Source of the DNA: Candidatus Gastranaerophilales bacterium
GTDB taxonomy: Bacteria > Cyanobacteriota > Vampirovibrionia > Gastranaerophilales > Gastranaerophilaceae
Reading direction: 5' to 3'
DNA: 64,000 bases
Assembly: GCA_944323045.1 (NCBI GenBank)
Contig: CALUQX010000004.1
Location: forward strand, 1 to 64,000
Below are positions 33,818 through 43,507 of the stretch, in pieces (positions within the stretch are counted from its first letter, which is position 1; every line of letters starts with the position of its first letter). The notes below the pieces were generated by a model. The model made no database searches. It was not told the DNA's origin and saw nothing but the letters and a program-made list of their open reading frames with translations. The translations under genes and the position numbers were made by a program.

Positions 33818-34225
33818 ATGAAAAAATTTTTAATATTATTGTTTGCCTGTGTAGTTATAATTGTTACAAGTGCCTGCGACAGGGTTAAGCCTTCTATTTT
33901 GTTTAATAACACACCGATTACAGCAGAAAACATTGGGAATTTAACAAATGTATTTTCTCCGGGTATGAGAATATATTACCTTGTAATTATTCCAAAACCA
34001 ATACAATCCAGATATGCCTATATACAAATAATTAAAAAAGAAGGGGCAAATGAAAGACTCGGTTATAAAATGTATTATGGTAATACCGTCAGACTAAAAG
34101 ACGAACAGATGTATTATTATGACGACTATATAGTCATACATGAACCTGGAACATATGTAATGAAAATTTATTCCAAAGACAACCCGACAAAAATTCTGAC
34201 TATGGCACAGTTCTGGGTAAAATGA
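33818..34225 (+). CDS. Small lipoprotein
   Basis: A 135-residue predicted lipoprotein: MKKFLILLFACVVIIVTSAC with lipobox TSAC (Cys20), then a beta-rich domain (YYLVIIPKPIQSRYAYIQIIKKE, VIHEPGTYVMKIYS) resembling immunoglobulin-like folds. I do not recognise the family. One base separates it from the TPR gene stop, so the two are translationally coupled and probably act together in the envelope. Confidence 0.82.
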   Translation: MKKFLILLFACVVIIVTSACDRVKPSILFNNTPITAENIGNLTNVFSPGMRIYYLVIIPKPIQSRYAYIQIIKKEGANERLGYKMYYGNTVRLKDEQMYYYDDYIVIHEPGTYVMKIYSKDNPTKILTMAQFWVK

Positions 34226-34352
34226 GTGTTTTGAGGCTGCGCAGTCCCTGACTTTATTAACAATTTTAACAATCTTTTTCTACTTAGTGAGAAAAATTTA
34301 TCTTTATGCTATTATTTCAACATTGAAGAGAGTCAAATAAGGAGATTTATAT

Positions 34353-35078
34353 ATGTCTGAAAAATTAGCATTAGTTACAGGCGCATCACGTGGTATTGGT
34401 AAAGCTTGTGCGCTTGAACTTGCAAAAGCAGGTTATGATATCATTGTAAATTATGCGGGCAACGCAGAAGCTGCAGAAAAAACCGTTCAGGAAATTAAAG
34501 CTCTTGGAGTTGATGCTGCTGCTTACAAATTCGATGTTTCTAACAAAGAGGAAGTTGACAAAAGTGTTGCCGAAATTATTGAAAAATATGGCAGAATTGA
34601 TGTTCTTGTAAACAACGCAGGTATCACACGCGACGGCTTGTTCATGAGAATGTCAGCCGAAAACTGGAACGCTGTCATTAACACAAACCTTTCAAGTGCA
34701 TTTTTTGTTTCTCAACCGGTTGTTAAAGTTATGATGAAACAAAGAAACGGCGCAATTGTTAATATGGCAAGCGTTGTAGGTGTTTCAGGAAACGCCGGTC
34801 AGGCAAACTATTCTGCCGCTAAAGCAGGGCTGATCGGGTTGACTAAAACTCTGGCAAAAGAATTAGGCTCACGCGGTATCAGAGTTAATGCAGTTGCTCC
34901 GGGATTTATTAATACTGATATGACAAAAGATCTTGATACTTCTAAATTCACCGATTTCATTCCGCTCAAACGTCTCGGTGAACCTGAAGATATTGCTAAA
35001 GCCGTTAAATTTTTGGCAGTCGATGCAGATTATGTTACCGGTCAGGTGTTGGAAGTCGACGGCGGATTAATAATATAA
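34353..35078 (+). CDS. fabG: 3-oxoacyl-ACP reductase
   Basis: NADPH-dependent reductase of the fatty-acid elongation cycle. The 241-residue short-chain dehydrogenase has TGASRGIGKA (cofactor loop), NNAG, the catalytic Ser-Tyr-Lys (MASVVGVSGNAGQANYSAAKAG) and VAPGFINTDMT. SD is AAGGAG. An extended -10 TGC-TATTAT lies near 34307-34315. It is followed by acpP and fabF in the same direction, but acpP has its own promoter. Confidence 0.95.
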   Translation: MSEKLALVTGASRGIGKACALELAKAGYDIIVNYAGNAEAAEKTVQEIKALGVDAAAYKFDVSNKEEVDKSVAEIIEKYGRIDVLVNNAGITRDGLFMRMSAENWNAVINTNLSSAFFVSQPVVKVMMKQRNGAIVNMASVVGVSGNAGQANYSAAKAGLIGLTKTLAKELGSRGIRVNAVAPGFINTDMTKDLDTSKFTDFIPLKRLGEPEDIAKAVKFLAVDADYVTGQVLEVDGGLII

Positions 35079-35120
35079 AGTAAAGATTTTTAACAATATA
35101 TTTAAGTATTTGTAAATTTC

Positions 35121-35149
35121 TTGCAAAAAAACTTTGACCCATTTATAAT
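35121..35149 (+). promoter_or_regulatory. acpP promoter TTGCAA-17-TATAAT
   Basis: TTGCAA (35121-35126) and TATAAT (35144-35149), giving a leader of about 39 nt with GAGGA ahead of the acpP ATG. It lets the abundant carrier protein be made independently of fabG. Confidence 0.75.
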
Positions 35150-35194
35150 ATTTTTGAAATAGTGTAGTAATACAATAATTATGAGGAAAAAAAG

Positions 35195-35425
35195 ATGAGT
35201 ACATTAGAAAAAGTTAAAAAAGTAGTTGTAGACCAATTAAGCGTAGATGAATCTCTGGTTACTCCGGAAGCAAGTTTTACTGCTGATTTGGGCGCTGACT
35301 CATTAGATACAGTAGAATTAGTTATGGCTTTTGAAGAAGAATTCGGCTGCGAAATTCCTGATGAAGAAGCTGAAAAAATTCAAACTGTTCAAGATGCAGT
35401 TGACTACATTGATTCTCACAAGTAG
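35195..35425 (+). CDS. acpP: Acyl carrier protein
   Basis: The 76-residue carrier protein holds growing acyl chains on a phosphopantetheine arm attached at Ser36 in [30 protein letters not shown]. Length and acidic composition are typical. It lies between fabG and fabF. Confidence 0.98.
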   Translation: MSTLEKVKKVVVDQLSVDESLVTPEASFTADLGADSLDTVELVMAFEEEFGCEIPDEEAEKIQTVQDAVDYIDSHK

Positions 35426-35506
35426 TTTATATTTGCCGCCTTTACCGGACTATAATCCGGCATGGTTAGCGCAACAAACTGTTTAATGAATCTTTTATAA
35501 ATGTTG

Positions 35507-35543
35507 CGAGGGTGAAAATTGAATAGCATTTTCTCCCTCGTAA
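35507..35543 (+). other. Hairpin between acpP and fabF
   Basis: CGAGGG-TGAAAAT and ATTTTC-TCCCTCG arms form a stem with a small internal mismatch. No T run follows, so it may be a processing or stability element between the abundant acpP message and fabF rather than a terminator. Confidence 0.5.
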
Positions 35544-35574
35544 ATTTATCACAGTGGTATAAAAAGGTATAAAA

Positions 35575-36825
35575 ATGACAAAAAGAAGAGTAGTAATCAC
35601 AGGCATGGGGGCAGTTACACCGTTTGGTGTCGGTGTTGACAAATTTTGGTCCTCGCTTGTGGAAGGAAAAAGCGGGATTAGCACATCTGAATTAATTGAT
35701 ATAGACAAACATGTTGTTAAAATCTCCGGCGAAGTTAAGAATTTTAATCCTGAAGATTATATTGATCCTAAAGAAGCCAAAAAAACTGACAGATTTGTTC
35801 AGTTTGCGCTTGTGGCTGCCGATGAAGCTGTCAAGGATGCTAAACTCGAAGATTTAAAAGATATTGATCCTTACAGAGTCGGTGTAATCGTAAGTTCTGC
35901 TGCAGGCGGGTTTATTACATTTGAAGAAAATCATAAAAGAATTCTTGAAAAAGGTCCTAATAAATGTTCACCGTTTACAATTCCAATGATGATTGTAAAC
36001 ATGCCGTCAGGCAGAATATCTATTAAATATGGATTTAAAGGTTTAAATAAAGTTGTAGTTTCAGCCTGCGCAACAGGTACGCATTCAGTAGGAGATGCGT
36101 TCAGATCAATACAATACGGCGATGCTGATATTGTTGTTGCAGGTGGTGCTGAAGCAACTATCTGTGATGTCGGTATCGGTGCGTTTTCAAGTGCACGTAC
36201 ACTTTCTAAACGTAACGATGAGCCGCAAAAAGCCTCACGTCCTTACGACAAAGACAGAGACGGATTTGTAATGTCTGAAGGGGCTGCTGTTCTTGTTCTG
36301 GAAGAATATGAACATGCTAAAAAACGCGGTGCAAAAATTTATGCAGAAATCGTTGGTTACGGTCAATCTGCAGATGCATATGACGTTGTTGCTCCATGTC
36401 CGGAAGGTAAAGGCGCAACAAAATCTATGGAACTCGCACTTAAAGATGCTGGCATGAAACCTGAAGATATTCAATATATTAATTCCCACGGTACAAGTAC
36501 AGGATTGGGCGATATTGCTGAATCAAAAGCTATTGAAGGTATCTTTGGCAATAAACAGAAAAATCCTCACCTGTTAGTTTCTTCAACTAAATCAATGCAC
36601 GGACACATGCTCGGTGCAACAGGGGCTGTTGAAGCTATTGCTTGTATCAAGACAATTAATGAAAAAATTGTACCTCCAACTATAAATCTTGATAATCAGG
36701 ATGAGGCAGTTGCTGATCTGGATTATGTACCTCACAAAGCACGAAAAGCTGATGTACATGTCGCTTTATCTAATTCATTTGGATTTGGCGGTCAGAACGC
36801 TACTATCGTGATTAAAGAGATTTAG
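35575..36825 (+). CDS. fabF: 3-oxoacyl-ACP synthase II
   Basis: Condensing enzyme elongating acyl-ACP with malonyl-ACP. The 416-residue thiolase-fold protein has the nucleophile Cys165 in VSACATGTHSVGDAF, the histidines in NSHGTSTGLGD and STKSMHGHMLGATGAVEA, and the closing NSFGFGGQNATIV. Length is typical. AAGG is a weak SD 9 nt upstream. A terminator follows. Confidence 0.97.
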   Translation: MTKRRVVITGMGAVTPFGVGVDKFWSSLVEGKSGISTSELIDIDKHVVKISGEVKNFNPEDYIDPKEAKKTDRFVQFALVAADEAVKDAKLEDLKDIDPYRVGVIVSSAAGGFITFEENHKRILEKGPNKCSPFTIPMMIVNMPSGRISIKYGFKGLNKVVVSACATGTHSVGDAFRSIQYGDADIVVAGGAEATICDVGIGAFSSARTLSKRNDEPQKASRPYDKDRDGFVMSEGAAVLVLEEYEHAKKRGAKIYAEIVGYGQSADAYDVVAPCPEGKGATKSMELALKDAGMKPEDIQYINSHGTSTGLGDIAESKAIEGIFGNKQKNPHLLVSSTKSMHGHMLGATGAVEAIACIKTINEKIVPPTINLDNQDEAVADLDYVPHKARKADVHVALSNSFGFGGQNATIVIKEI

Positions 36826-36853
36826 GGTTAATTTTTTATGTGATATACTCTGC

Positions 36854-36880
36854 GCTCTCCGTAAAAGGAGAGCTTTTTTA
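36854..36880. terminator. fabF terminator
   Basis: GCTCTCC / GGAGAGC arms (36854-36860, 36867-36873) and six T; it also lies at the end of convergent rsmG. Confidence 0.9.
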
Positions 36881-36882
36881 TA

Positions 36883-37473
36883 TTATTTTTGTATTATTAT
36901 TAAATTTCTGGTGTGTTCTTCTTCAAGCGGCAGCTTGTATTCAATAATATTTACTATTTTAGCCTGATATTTATTTAAGATTTTTTTTGCGTCGTGAATT
37001 TCTTCATTTGTTTTACGGGATTTGTAAGCAATGAAATATCCTCCTTTTTTCAGCAGAGGCAGTGCATAACCGGCGATTATATTCAGTGATGCGACGGCAC
37101 GTGAGGTTATCAGGTCAAATTTATCGGTGAGCTTTTCTGCACGTTCACAAATTGTATGCAAATTTTTCAAATCTAATTCAGCTTTTATATTTTCTATTGC
37201 ATTTATTTTTTTGCGGATGCTGTCTAGTGCAAAGACCTCTAACTGCGGGTAAGTTATTGCAAGAGGTACGGAAGGAAAACCGCCGCCTGTACCTATATCT
37301 AGGAGTTTTTTGCCTTCAAGGTTAATTGTGTTAAAAAATTTTTCTATCGCCAGACTGTCATATATGTGTTTTTCCCACAAAAATTTTTCATCATTTTTGG
37401 AAATTAGATTCAGTTTGGAATTTTGATTAAGGAACACGTCCATATATTTTTGATAAAATTCTTTATTTTCCAT
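36883..37473 (-). CDS. rsmG: 16S rRNA (guanine-N7) methyltransferase
   Basis: RsmG methylates G527 of 16S rRNA. The roughly 196-residue protein has the SAM loop LLDIGTGGGFPSVPLAI, the acidic loop LEVFALDSIRKKINAIE, ICERAEKL and SRAVASLNIIAGYALPLLKKGG. The ATG at 37473 matches the usual N-terminal length; it overlaps the stop of the upstream ATPase gene by 11 bp, so translation is coupled. Earlier in-frame starts exist (37485, 37533). Confidence 0.93.
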   Translation of the reverse strand: MENKEFYQKYMDVFLNQNSKLNLISKNDEKFLWEKHIYDSLAIEKFFNTINLEGKKLLDIGTGGGFPSVPLAITYPQLEVFALDSIRKKINAIENIKAELDLKNLHTICERAEKLTDKFDLITSRAVASLNIIAGYALPLLKKGGYFIAYKSRKTNEEIHDAKKILNKYQAKIVNIIEYKLPLEEEHTRNLIIIQK

Positions 37474-39895
37474 TGATATACTCATTTTCAAGTTTTTTAA
37501 ATTCTTCATCACCGATTCTGGCTTTAATATCATTTATGCGCTGTTTAATTTTTTCCAGATTGTCGCTGCTAAAATTACTTTTTGCAATATTGTATGCATT
37601 CAAATAGCTTTTTAGTGACAGTTCGTTTTCTTTGCGGTTGTAATAAAAGTCCCCCATAGCGATGTCGCAGGATGCTATATAAAATGGTTCATTTAGTTCA
37701 AAGGCGCAAAGTTTAGCTTTTTTGAAGTAACTCAGTGCTTTTTCTTCATTTTTGCTCAGATTAAGTTCTGCAAGCTTCATAGATGATACGTAAATCCCGT
37801 TGTAATTTTTAGTTTTTTCATCAATATTCAAACTTTCAAGACAGTATTTTTCGGCAAGTTCTGTGTTGTTGTTTTCGTCATAAATTGTTGCCAGATTTGA
37901 GAGCGCAGAGGACAAATAGGTATTAATCAGCGGGTTAGAATCAATATCTATGCATTTTTTGTAACCGCGTATGGCGAGATTTGTTTCGCCGCGTTCATCC
38001 AATGCAAGCGCAAATTTGAAAAACAGTTCTGATTGGACGGATTTTTCAATGGTGTTGTCAGTAAATTCCATTGCTTTTTTATAGTAGTTAAAGACAAGAT
38101 TCGGACTGTTGTCATAGAGGTTTGCGAGTAGAAGATATGATTTTACTTTCAGATTGGATGAAAGATTTTTCTGCTCAAGAATTTCGTTGAGAAGTTCTTT
38201 TGATTTGTCGCGTTTGAATGTTATGTAGTAAATTTCAGCGATATGCCATTTCATATCACTAATTCTTGCGTCATCGCCGGTTGAGTTGAAAAATTCAAGT
38301 GCTTGTTCATAGTATTTCAAAGCATTAAACCAGTCGGAAAGATTTTGATATGCTGAGGCAATTTTTGTATAGATAGTTGGCAGAAGTGTATAATAATCTT
38401 CGTCGTTTTCCCGTGTCAGAGCCGTTTGGTAAAGCAATGCAGCGCGTTTGAAATTGTAATTGACCTCTTCTTGTTTGGCTAGATTCATTATTTGTAAAAG
38501 CGGCATGTTTACTGCTTCTTTTAATTCTTCACTTTTTTTGATTTTGTTAGAAATATAGTTTTCAATGGAATCGGCGACATTGTTGAGGAAGTTATTTTCA
38601 GCCTCTTCAGATTCAAACATAAAAGACATTTGTTTAAGTTTGTCGTCAGTTTCTTTTTTAGAAACAGGCTGCGGCAAAGCCGGTTCTTCGATTTTTTTCT
38701 GTGCACGCGGAAATTCTGCAAACTCGGCACCCGAAACTTGTGCATGGCTGACTTCCGGTTTTTTAGGCAGAAACATGTTATGATATTCTATTTCTTTGCG
38801 CATTGTCTGACGGGAGATAAGTAAATCTCTGTCGAGCGGTTTTAGCGGCAGTTGCGTGTTATAGAGTTCAATACAGCCCTTGTGAAGTTTCTGGGCAATA
38901 TTTGATGTTATGGAATTTTCTGCAATAACTTTGTAGTAGTCCTGCAAATATATATAACTGCCGTCACGGTTTAATACAAGGTTGTCCAGAAAGAAATTGA
39001 TTCTTTCTTCATTGTATAAGTTCAGTGTCTGCAATAATTTAATACTGATAGGATGCCGCATTATTGTCAGAAATCTGAAAAGATGCCCGCTAACCGGATC
39101 AACTAATGCAAGTGCCTCGCGCAGGATAAAATCGTTGAAGGTTAAAAAACTTTTGTTGAATCCGGTTAGAAATTCTACAAGGGTTAAATTTCTGAGTTTA
39201 ATGATTTTCAGAGAAAGTGTTACATAAAAATAGTAGCCTCTTGTATATTTGTAGAGTTCATCTGACAGCGGTCCTATTTGTTTTACATCAGAGGCACGAA
39301 GATATTTTTCAAACACAGATTTGTCGAGCGCAATAACAGAAACTTTTTCATATTTGATTTTGTCAGCAAAGTCACTACTGTCAAATACTCTTGAAATAAG
39401 AATAACTTTTATTTTTTCATAATTTGCCAGATGAAAGATAAAATCAAGAATTTCTTGTTTATTCTCTTTTAAAATTTCTTCAAATGAATTCAAAACAATA
39501 ATAACCGGTTTTTCTATTGAGTCAAAATAAGCCGTTATTTTTTGTGTAAAGTTTTCAAATTTAGCTTTTGGCGAATGTATAATTCCCTGTGCAGTTAACT
39601 TTCTGAATTCATCAAAAAACGAAAGCAAAATGTCATCAAGAATAGTTGTTTCAAAACAGTTGTAATATAAAAGAATTGTTTCAGGATTTTTAAAATTCAG
39701 AGTGTGCGCAACAACCTGTTCTTTTCCTGTGCCTAAAAATCCGTTAACCAGCAAAAGAGGAGTTTCTGACTCAAGAAAATTATAAATTTTGTTTACCTGA
39801 TTAGTATTATTTTCAAGCAGAAACGGATTTATGTCAGCGCTGCTTTTTGACAAATCTTTTTTATCACTTAAACCTTTAGTAAAACAATATTCCAT
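37463..39895 (-). CDS. STAND-like ATPase with TPR repeats
   Basis: An 810-residue protein. Residues 20-330 resemble a STAND/NACHT-type NTPase: a loop VNGFLGTGKEQV (50-61) where the Ser/Thr after GK is Glu, and a Walker B-like PVIIVLNSFEE with Asn in place of the first Asp, so nucleotide hydrolysis is doubtful. A winged-helix-like part follows, then a charged linker (about 385-430) and at least eight TPR repeats (about 465-790; for example ALKYYEQALEFFNSTGDDARISDMKWHIAEIYY). This is the architecture of signal-responsive scaffolds or regulators. Coupled to rsmG. The promoter is TTGCAA-17-TAATAT with 6 nt to the ATG. Confidence 0.82.
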   Translation of the reverse strand: MEYCFTKGLSDKKDLSKSSADINPFLLENNTNQVNKIYNFLESETPLLLVNGFLGTGKEQVVAHTLNFKNPETILLYYNCFETTILDDILLSFFDEFRKLTAQGIIHSPKAKFENFTQKITAYFDSIEKPVIIVLNSFEEILKENKQEILDFIFHLANYEKIKVILISRVFDSSDFADKIKYEKVSVIALDKSVFEKYLRASDVKQIGPLSDELYKYTRGYYFYVTLSLKIIKLRNLTLVEFLTGFNKSFLTFNDFILREALALVDPVSGHLFRFLTIMRHPISIKLLQTLNLYNEERINFFLDNLVLNRDGSYIYLQDYYKVIAENSITSNIAQKLHKGCIELYNTQLPLKPLDRDLLISRQTMRKEIEYHNMFLPKKPEVSHAQVSGAEFAEFPRAQKKIEEPALPQPVSKKETDDKLKQMSFMFESEEAENNFLNNVADSIENYISNKIKKSEELKEAVNMPLLQIMNLAKQEEVNYNFKRAALLYQTALTRENDEDYYTLLPTIYTKIASAYQNLSDWFNALKYYEQALEFFNSTGDDARISDMKWHIAEIYYITFKRDKSKELLNEILEQKNLSSNLKVKSYLLLANLYDNSPNLVFNYYKKAMEFTDNTIEKSVQSELFFKFALALDERGETNLAIRGYKKCIDIDSNPLINTYLSSALSNLATIYDENNNTELAEKYCLESLNIDEKTKNYNGIYVSSMKLAELNLSKNEEKALSYFKKAKLCAFELNEPFYIASCDIAMGDFYYNRKENELSLKSYLNAYNIAKSNFSSDNLEKIKQRINDIKARIGDEEFKKLENEYINGK

Positions 39896-39930
39896 AAAGC
39901 TATATTAATTGATTTTAAAAAAAATTGCAA
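39896..39930 (-). promoter_or_regulatory. Leaderless promoter TTGCAA-17-TAATAT
   Basis: Minus strand: TTGCAA (39930-39925), 17-bp spacer, TAATAT (39907-39902), then 6 nt to the ATG at 39895. No SD. Confidence 0.7.
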
Positions 39931-40008
39931 ATTCTTTTAAAATAATTGCACTTTGTTTTTTTTAATAGTAATATGTTATTAACGTAATAGACAGAAACGG
40001 GGGAACTT

Positions 40009-40113
40009 ATGGAATTTTTCAGAAAACATCAAAAGTTTATTGTAGGATTAATAGCGGTAACGTTCATTGCGTGGACAGTCGGACTGATGATGTTACCTTT
40101 AATGGTGAGATAG
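40009..40113 (+). CDS. 34-residue single-span membrane protein
   Basis: A short reading frame MEFFRKHQKFIVGLIAVTFIAW... ending LPLMVR, preceded by a strong purine-rich SD (GGGGGAA). It has a basic N-terminus and one hydrophobic segment (about 11-31), like the N-terminal anchor of SurA/PpiD-type chaperones but with nothing after it. It lies 7 nt before the peptidase gene, so it is probably coupled to it. A remnant of an anchor domain or a genuine small membrane protein are both possible. Confidence 0.6.
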   Translation: MEFFRKHQKFIVGLIAVTFIAWTVGLMMLPLMVR

Positions 40114-40120
40114 GGTTAGT

Positions 40121-41254
40121 GTGAAGAATATAGCAGTCAATATAAAAAAAATATTCATAATCATGCTTGCGGCAGTAATAACCTTTATTACTGCAACTCC
40201 TGCTGTTTTTGCGGCGAATAAAGCTGCTATTGATCAGAAACGTCGCGCCACTAATGCCAAAATTAAAAAATTAAAAATATTAGAAGGACTTGAAAAAAAT
40301 AAATTATATAAAAACCAGCAGAAATTGGAGAGTGCAACCAATAATCTTCGCGCCTCCCAGAATCAGTACAATACTTTAGAACGCAAGCTTGCACAAATGG
40401 AACGTGATTACACGGTATCGCTTGCCGATTACAACAACCAGAGTGCAAGAATGAAAGATCATATCCGAAAAGTTTATAAAAACCAGCGCCGCGGCATGTT
40501 TGAATTGCTGTTTATGGCACAGGATATGAATGAACTTTTGGATGTAATATATTTTGAAAAAATTATTCTTAAAAAAGATTATGCCCGTATGATGGCAATC
40601 AAAACCAAATCTGAAAATTTGATGAAAATGAAGGCTGAAATTGAAAATCAAAAACGCGTGCTTGCGCAGTCTATTCAGTCTATAAATTCACAGCAAAAAA
40701 CAATAAAAAGCGCTATTGCCCAGAATCAGAACATGATTTATAAACTCAAGACAGACAGAGCAGCATATGAACGCGCTGAACGTGAATTGGCGCGTCAGTC
40801 AGCAAGTCTTGAAACTATGATTAGCAGAAACACGCATACCGGAACAGTGGCAGCGTCTTCTGCCGGATTTTTGAAACCAATTGCAGGCAGAATAACATCA
40901 CCTTTTGGCTGGCGCACACATCCTATCTTCAACAGCAGAACTTTCCACTCAGGCGTTGATATAGGCGGACCAAATTATGGTAATATCGTCGCATCAAATT
41001 CCGGCAAGGTTATTTATTCAGGCTGGTACGGCGGTTATGGCAAGGTTGTCATTCTGGATCACGGTACAGTAAACGGCAAACCTACCACAACACTGTATGC
41101 TCATATGTCTTCAATACTTGTCAGCAACGGTCAAAGAGTTAACAAAGGACAGGTAATAGGAAAAGAAGGTACAACCGGATACAGCACCGGTCCTCACTGC
41201 CACTTTGAAGTGAGAATTAACGGAAAACCAAATAACCCGTTGAATTACATTTAA
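40121..41254 (+). CDS. M23 (LytM) murein endopeptidase with coiled coil
   Basis: A 377-residue envelope protein of the EnvC/NlpD type: signal peptide (to about AFA at residue 30), coiled coil (about 35-235) and a C-terminal LytM domain. The zinc ligands are in FHSGVDIGG and HCHFEVRING, with LYAHMS between; all are kept, so it should hydrolyse peptidoglycan cross-links rather than act only as an activator. The start is GTG with SD TAGGG. It is followed within 18 bp by the LptD-like gene. Confidence 0.92.
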   Translation: MKNIAVNIKKIFIIMLAAVITFITATPAVFAANKAAIDQKRRATNAKIKKLKILEGLEKNKLYKNQQKLESATNNLRASQNQYNTLERKLAQMERDYTVSLADYNNQSARMKDHIRKVYKNQRRGMFELLFMAQDMNELLDVIYFEKIILKKDYARMMAIKTKSENLMKMKAEIENQKRVLAQSIQSINSQQKTIKSAIAQNQNMIYKLKTDRAAYERAERELARQSASLETMISRNTHTGTVAASSAGFLKPIAGRITSPFGWRTHPIFNSRTFHSGVDIGGPNYGNIVASNSGKVIYSGWYGGYGKVVILDHGTVNGKPTTTLYAHMSSILVSNGQRVNKGQVIGKEGTTGYSTGPHCHFEVRINGKPNNPLNYI

Positions 41255-41272
41255 AAAATAAAGGTAATCGAA

Positions 41273-43507
41273 TTGAAAAAGATAAATAAAATAGTTACAG
41301 CATTATTAATAATACTATCAGCAGGAAGTGTCTTTGCCGCAGAAGATACATATACTCCTTATGATATGGATACTATGTATGATGTTTATTATGAGGCACC
41401 TGTAATCATGCCGCTGCCGGAAACTGAAGATGAGAGAAAAATCATCAACATGACATCAGAACCTAAAGTAAATCCGATGTTCAAACAGATGCGTATTAAG
41501 ATTACGAACTTTTTCCGCGCGAAAGAAAACGCTGAAAAAGAAAAAGAAATGAAAGAATTACAGGAAGAACTTCTGGATGATGAGGAAGCGCTTATTGATA
41601 CTGAACCAAACATAAAAGAAATAAGCGACACAAAGTCTGTAAAAGCTAAAATTAGCACTGATGAAGATAGCGCAGAACAGGATACGGCTAATGTTCAGGA
41701 GGGTGAAAATTCAGAACAAACAATAGAATTGACCGGTCAGGTTCAGGAACAAAAAGCAGAAAATGATGTTATATTAGACTGTGATAATGTTGTATATGAT
41801 GAGGTTAAAGATGAACTGGAGGCTATAGGTTCGCCTGTTTTGAGTTTTCCGCCGCAAAAAGTCTCTTTGAAAGCTGATAAAATGACTTACAGCCAGTCTT
41901 CAAATATTTTGAAAGCTTATGGAAATGTTGAATTAACTAAAGAAAATTCCAAAATATACGGGGATTACGTCCAGATTAACATGAATGAAGAAAATGCATT
42001 CATGGATAATGTTAAATTTAAACAGGGAAATTTTGTCGTAAATACCAGAAAAGCCACTGCAGAAAGTGATAAAATCGTGCTTGATGAAGGCAATATGACA
42101 TCAGAAGAATCCTACAAACTTGATTTGAGAACAAGAATGATAGGCGGTCAGGATTTTTCAAGAATGTTAATTGAAGAGGATGAACGCTCCCACCTGAGTG
42201 ATACAATAGGTGAAGTTCCGTTCAGGGTTAAGGCGGAAGAAGTTACGGTTGAAGGCAAAAAAGACCATGATACAATTACTTTGAAAAAAGGAACTGTATA
42301 CTATGGTGATAAAAAACTTTTTAGATTTAAACGGTTTACCGCTCATACTGACAAAGACCAGAGTTACTTTGAGGCAAGCTATCCTGAATTAGGTTCACGC
42401 TCAAGATTGGGTATGTTCGCAGGTCCAGGGTTTATGTTTGACCTGCCGAATGGTGCTGTTGTCAAGGCAATTCCGTTCTTGAACTATAAAAATGATCTGG
42501 GTGTCGGCGGTGCATTAAAATACAGAAGTGCAAACAACGTAACTGATTTTGCATACGGGTCTGCAGAAGATATCTTTGTATTAAAAGGTCGCCAGAGATT
42601 AGATGACAAATTGTACTTGCAATACGGTATAAATTCCTATATGGAAGACGGATTTATGGGACGTAATATGGCAAAGTATGCGGCAGAAATTTATTATAAA
42701 GATGAAACTGTGGTAAAAGATACTATTGCAGATAATTTAGACTTGAGATTCCGTCAAAAAGCCGGTATCGGTTATATGCATAACACTGATTACAACAAAT
42801 ATTTTGGTAATATTCCGAATAAAGATATCGGTACTACCCGTTTCAAATATATTGCAGAAGCCGAACAATCTTTGTTCAAATATGAAAATAAAGAAAAACT
42901 TCAATTATTTGATTTGGGACTTGTATTACAGGGCAGCGCTGCTGTATATGGTACAGGCGACACACAATTCGTCGGCAGAATAGGTCCGAGAATTCACTCA
43001 CAATACAAACGCTGGATGCAGGATATCGGATATTTTCAGGCAGCTTACGAAGACAACACGCCGCTTGCCAGATTTGATACTTACAGATACGGGCGTTCCA
43101 GTGTGTATATTAGAGAAGCACTGAGAATTAATAAATATTTAGCAGTCGGCTGGTCAGGAAATATTAACCTTTCTGATGACTCTCCTAACGGCAAAATGTT
43201 TCAGGAAAATGCTTTTATAGTTTCTCTGGGACCGGATGATTTCAAGGTAAACCTCGGTTATGATTTTATCCGTCAGCAAACTTACTTTTCATTTGCCATT
43301 GCAATGGATATGAAAGGATCTTCACTTGATTACAAACGTATGGAGATAAAAAATCCTGACAGAATTGCAAACAGCGATACCAAAAATGAAAAGCTGATAC
43401 CGACTTTTGAAGAAGCGCAGGCGGCTAAAATGAAAAAGTCTGCAAAACCTGTATTACAGTATGCAGAAGTAGTAGATATTCAGGATCCTGATAGAGAGCA
43501 GTTATAA
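41273..43507 (+). CDS. LptD-like outer membrane LPS-assembly protein
   Basis: A 744-residue outer membrane beta-barrel candidate. After a signal peptide (INKIVTALLIILSAGSVFA) and an acidic linker (about 70-165) comes an OstA/LptA-like jelly-roll segment (VILDCDNVVYDEVKDELEAIG ... LKAYGNVELTKENSKIYGDYVQIN), then alternating strands of a barrel (SRLGMFAGPGFMFDLPNGAVVKAIPFLNY ... LGYDFIRQQTYFSFAIAMD). It fits the divergent cyanobacterial LptD branch (DUF3769-like). It would insert lipopolysaccharide into the outer leaflet. The start is TTG with AAAGG 8 nt upstream. lpxI and lpxB follow. Confidence 0.85.
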   Translation: MKKINKIVTALLIILSAGSVFAAEDTYTPYDMDTMYDVYYEAPVIMPLPETEDERKIINMTSEPKVNPMFKQMRIKITNFFRAKENAEKEKEMKELQEELLDDEEALIDTEPNIKEISDTKSVKAKISTDEDSAEQDTANVQEGENSEQTIELTGQVQEQKAENDVILDCDNVVYDEVKDELEAIGSPVLSFPPQKVSLKADKMTYSQSSNILKAYGNVELTKENSKIYGDYVQINMNEENAFMDNVKFKQGNFVVNTRKATAESDKIVLDEGNMTSEESYKLDLRTRMIGGQDFSRMLIEEDERSHLSDTIGEVPFRVKAEEVTVEGKKDHDTITLKKGTVYYGDKKLFRFKRFTAHTDKDQSYFEASYPELGSRSRLGMFAGPGFMFDLPNGAVVKAIPFLNYKNDLGVGGALKYRSANNVTDFAYGSAEDIFVLKGRQRLDDKLYLQYGINSYMEDGFMGRNMAKYAAEIYYKDETVVKDTIADNLDLRFRQKAGIGYMHNTDYNKYFGNIPNKDIGTTRFKYIAEAEQSLFKYENKEKLQLFDLGLVLQGSAAVYGTGDTQFVGRIGPRIHSQYKRWMQDIGYFQAAYEDNTPLARFDTYRYGRSSVYIREALRINKYLAVGWSGNINLSDDSPNGKMFQENAFIVSLGPDDFKVNLGYDFIRQQTYFSFAIAMDMKGSSLDYKRMEIKNPDRIANSDTKNEKLIPTFEEAQAAKMKKSAKPVLQYAEVVDIQDPDREQL

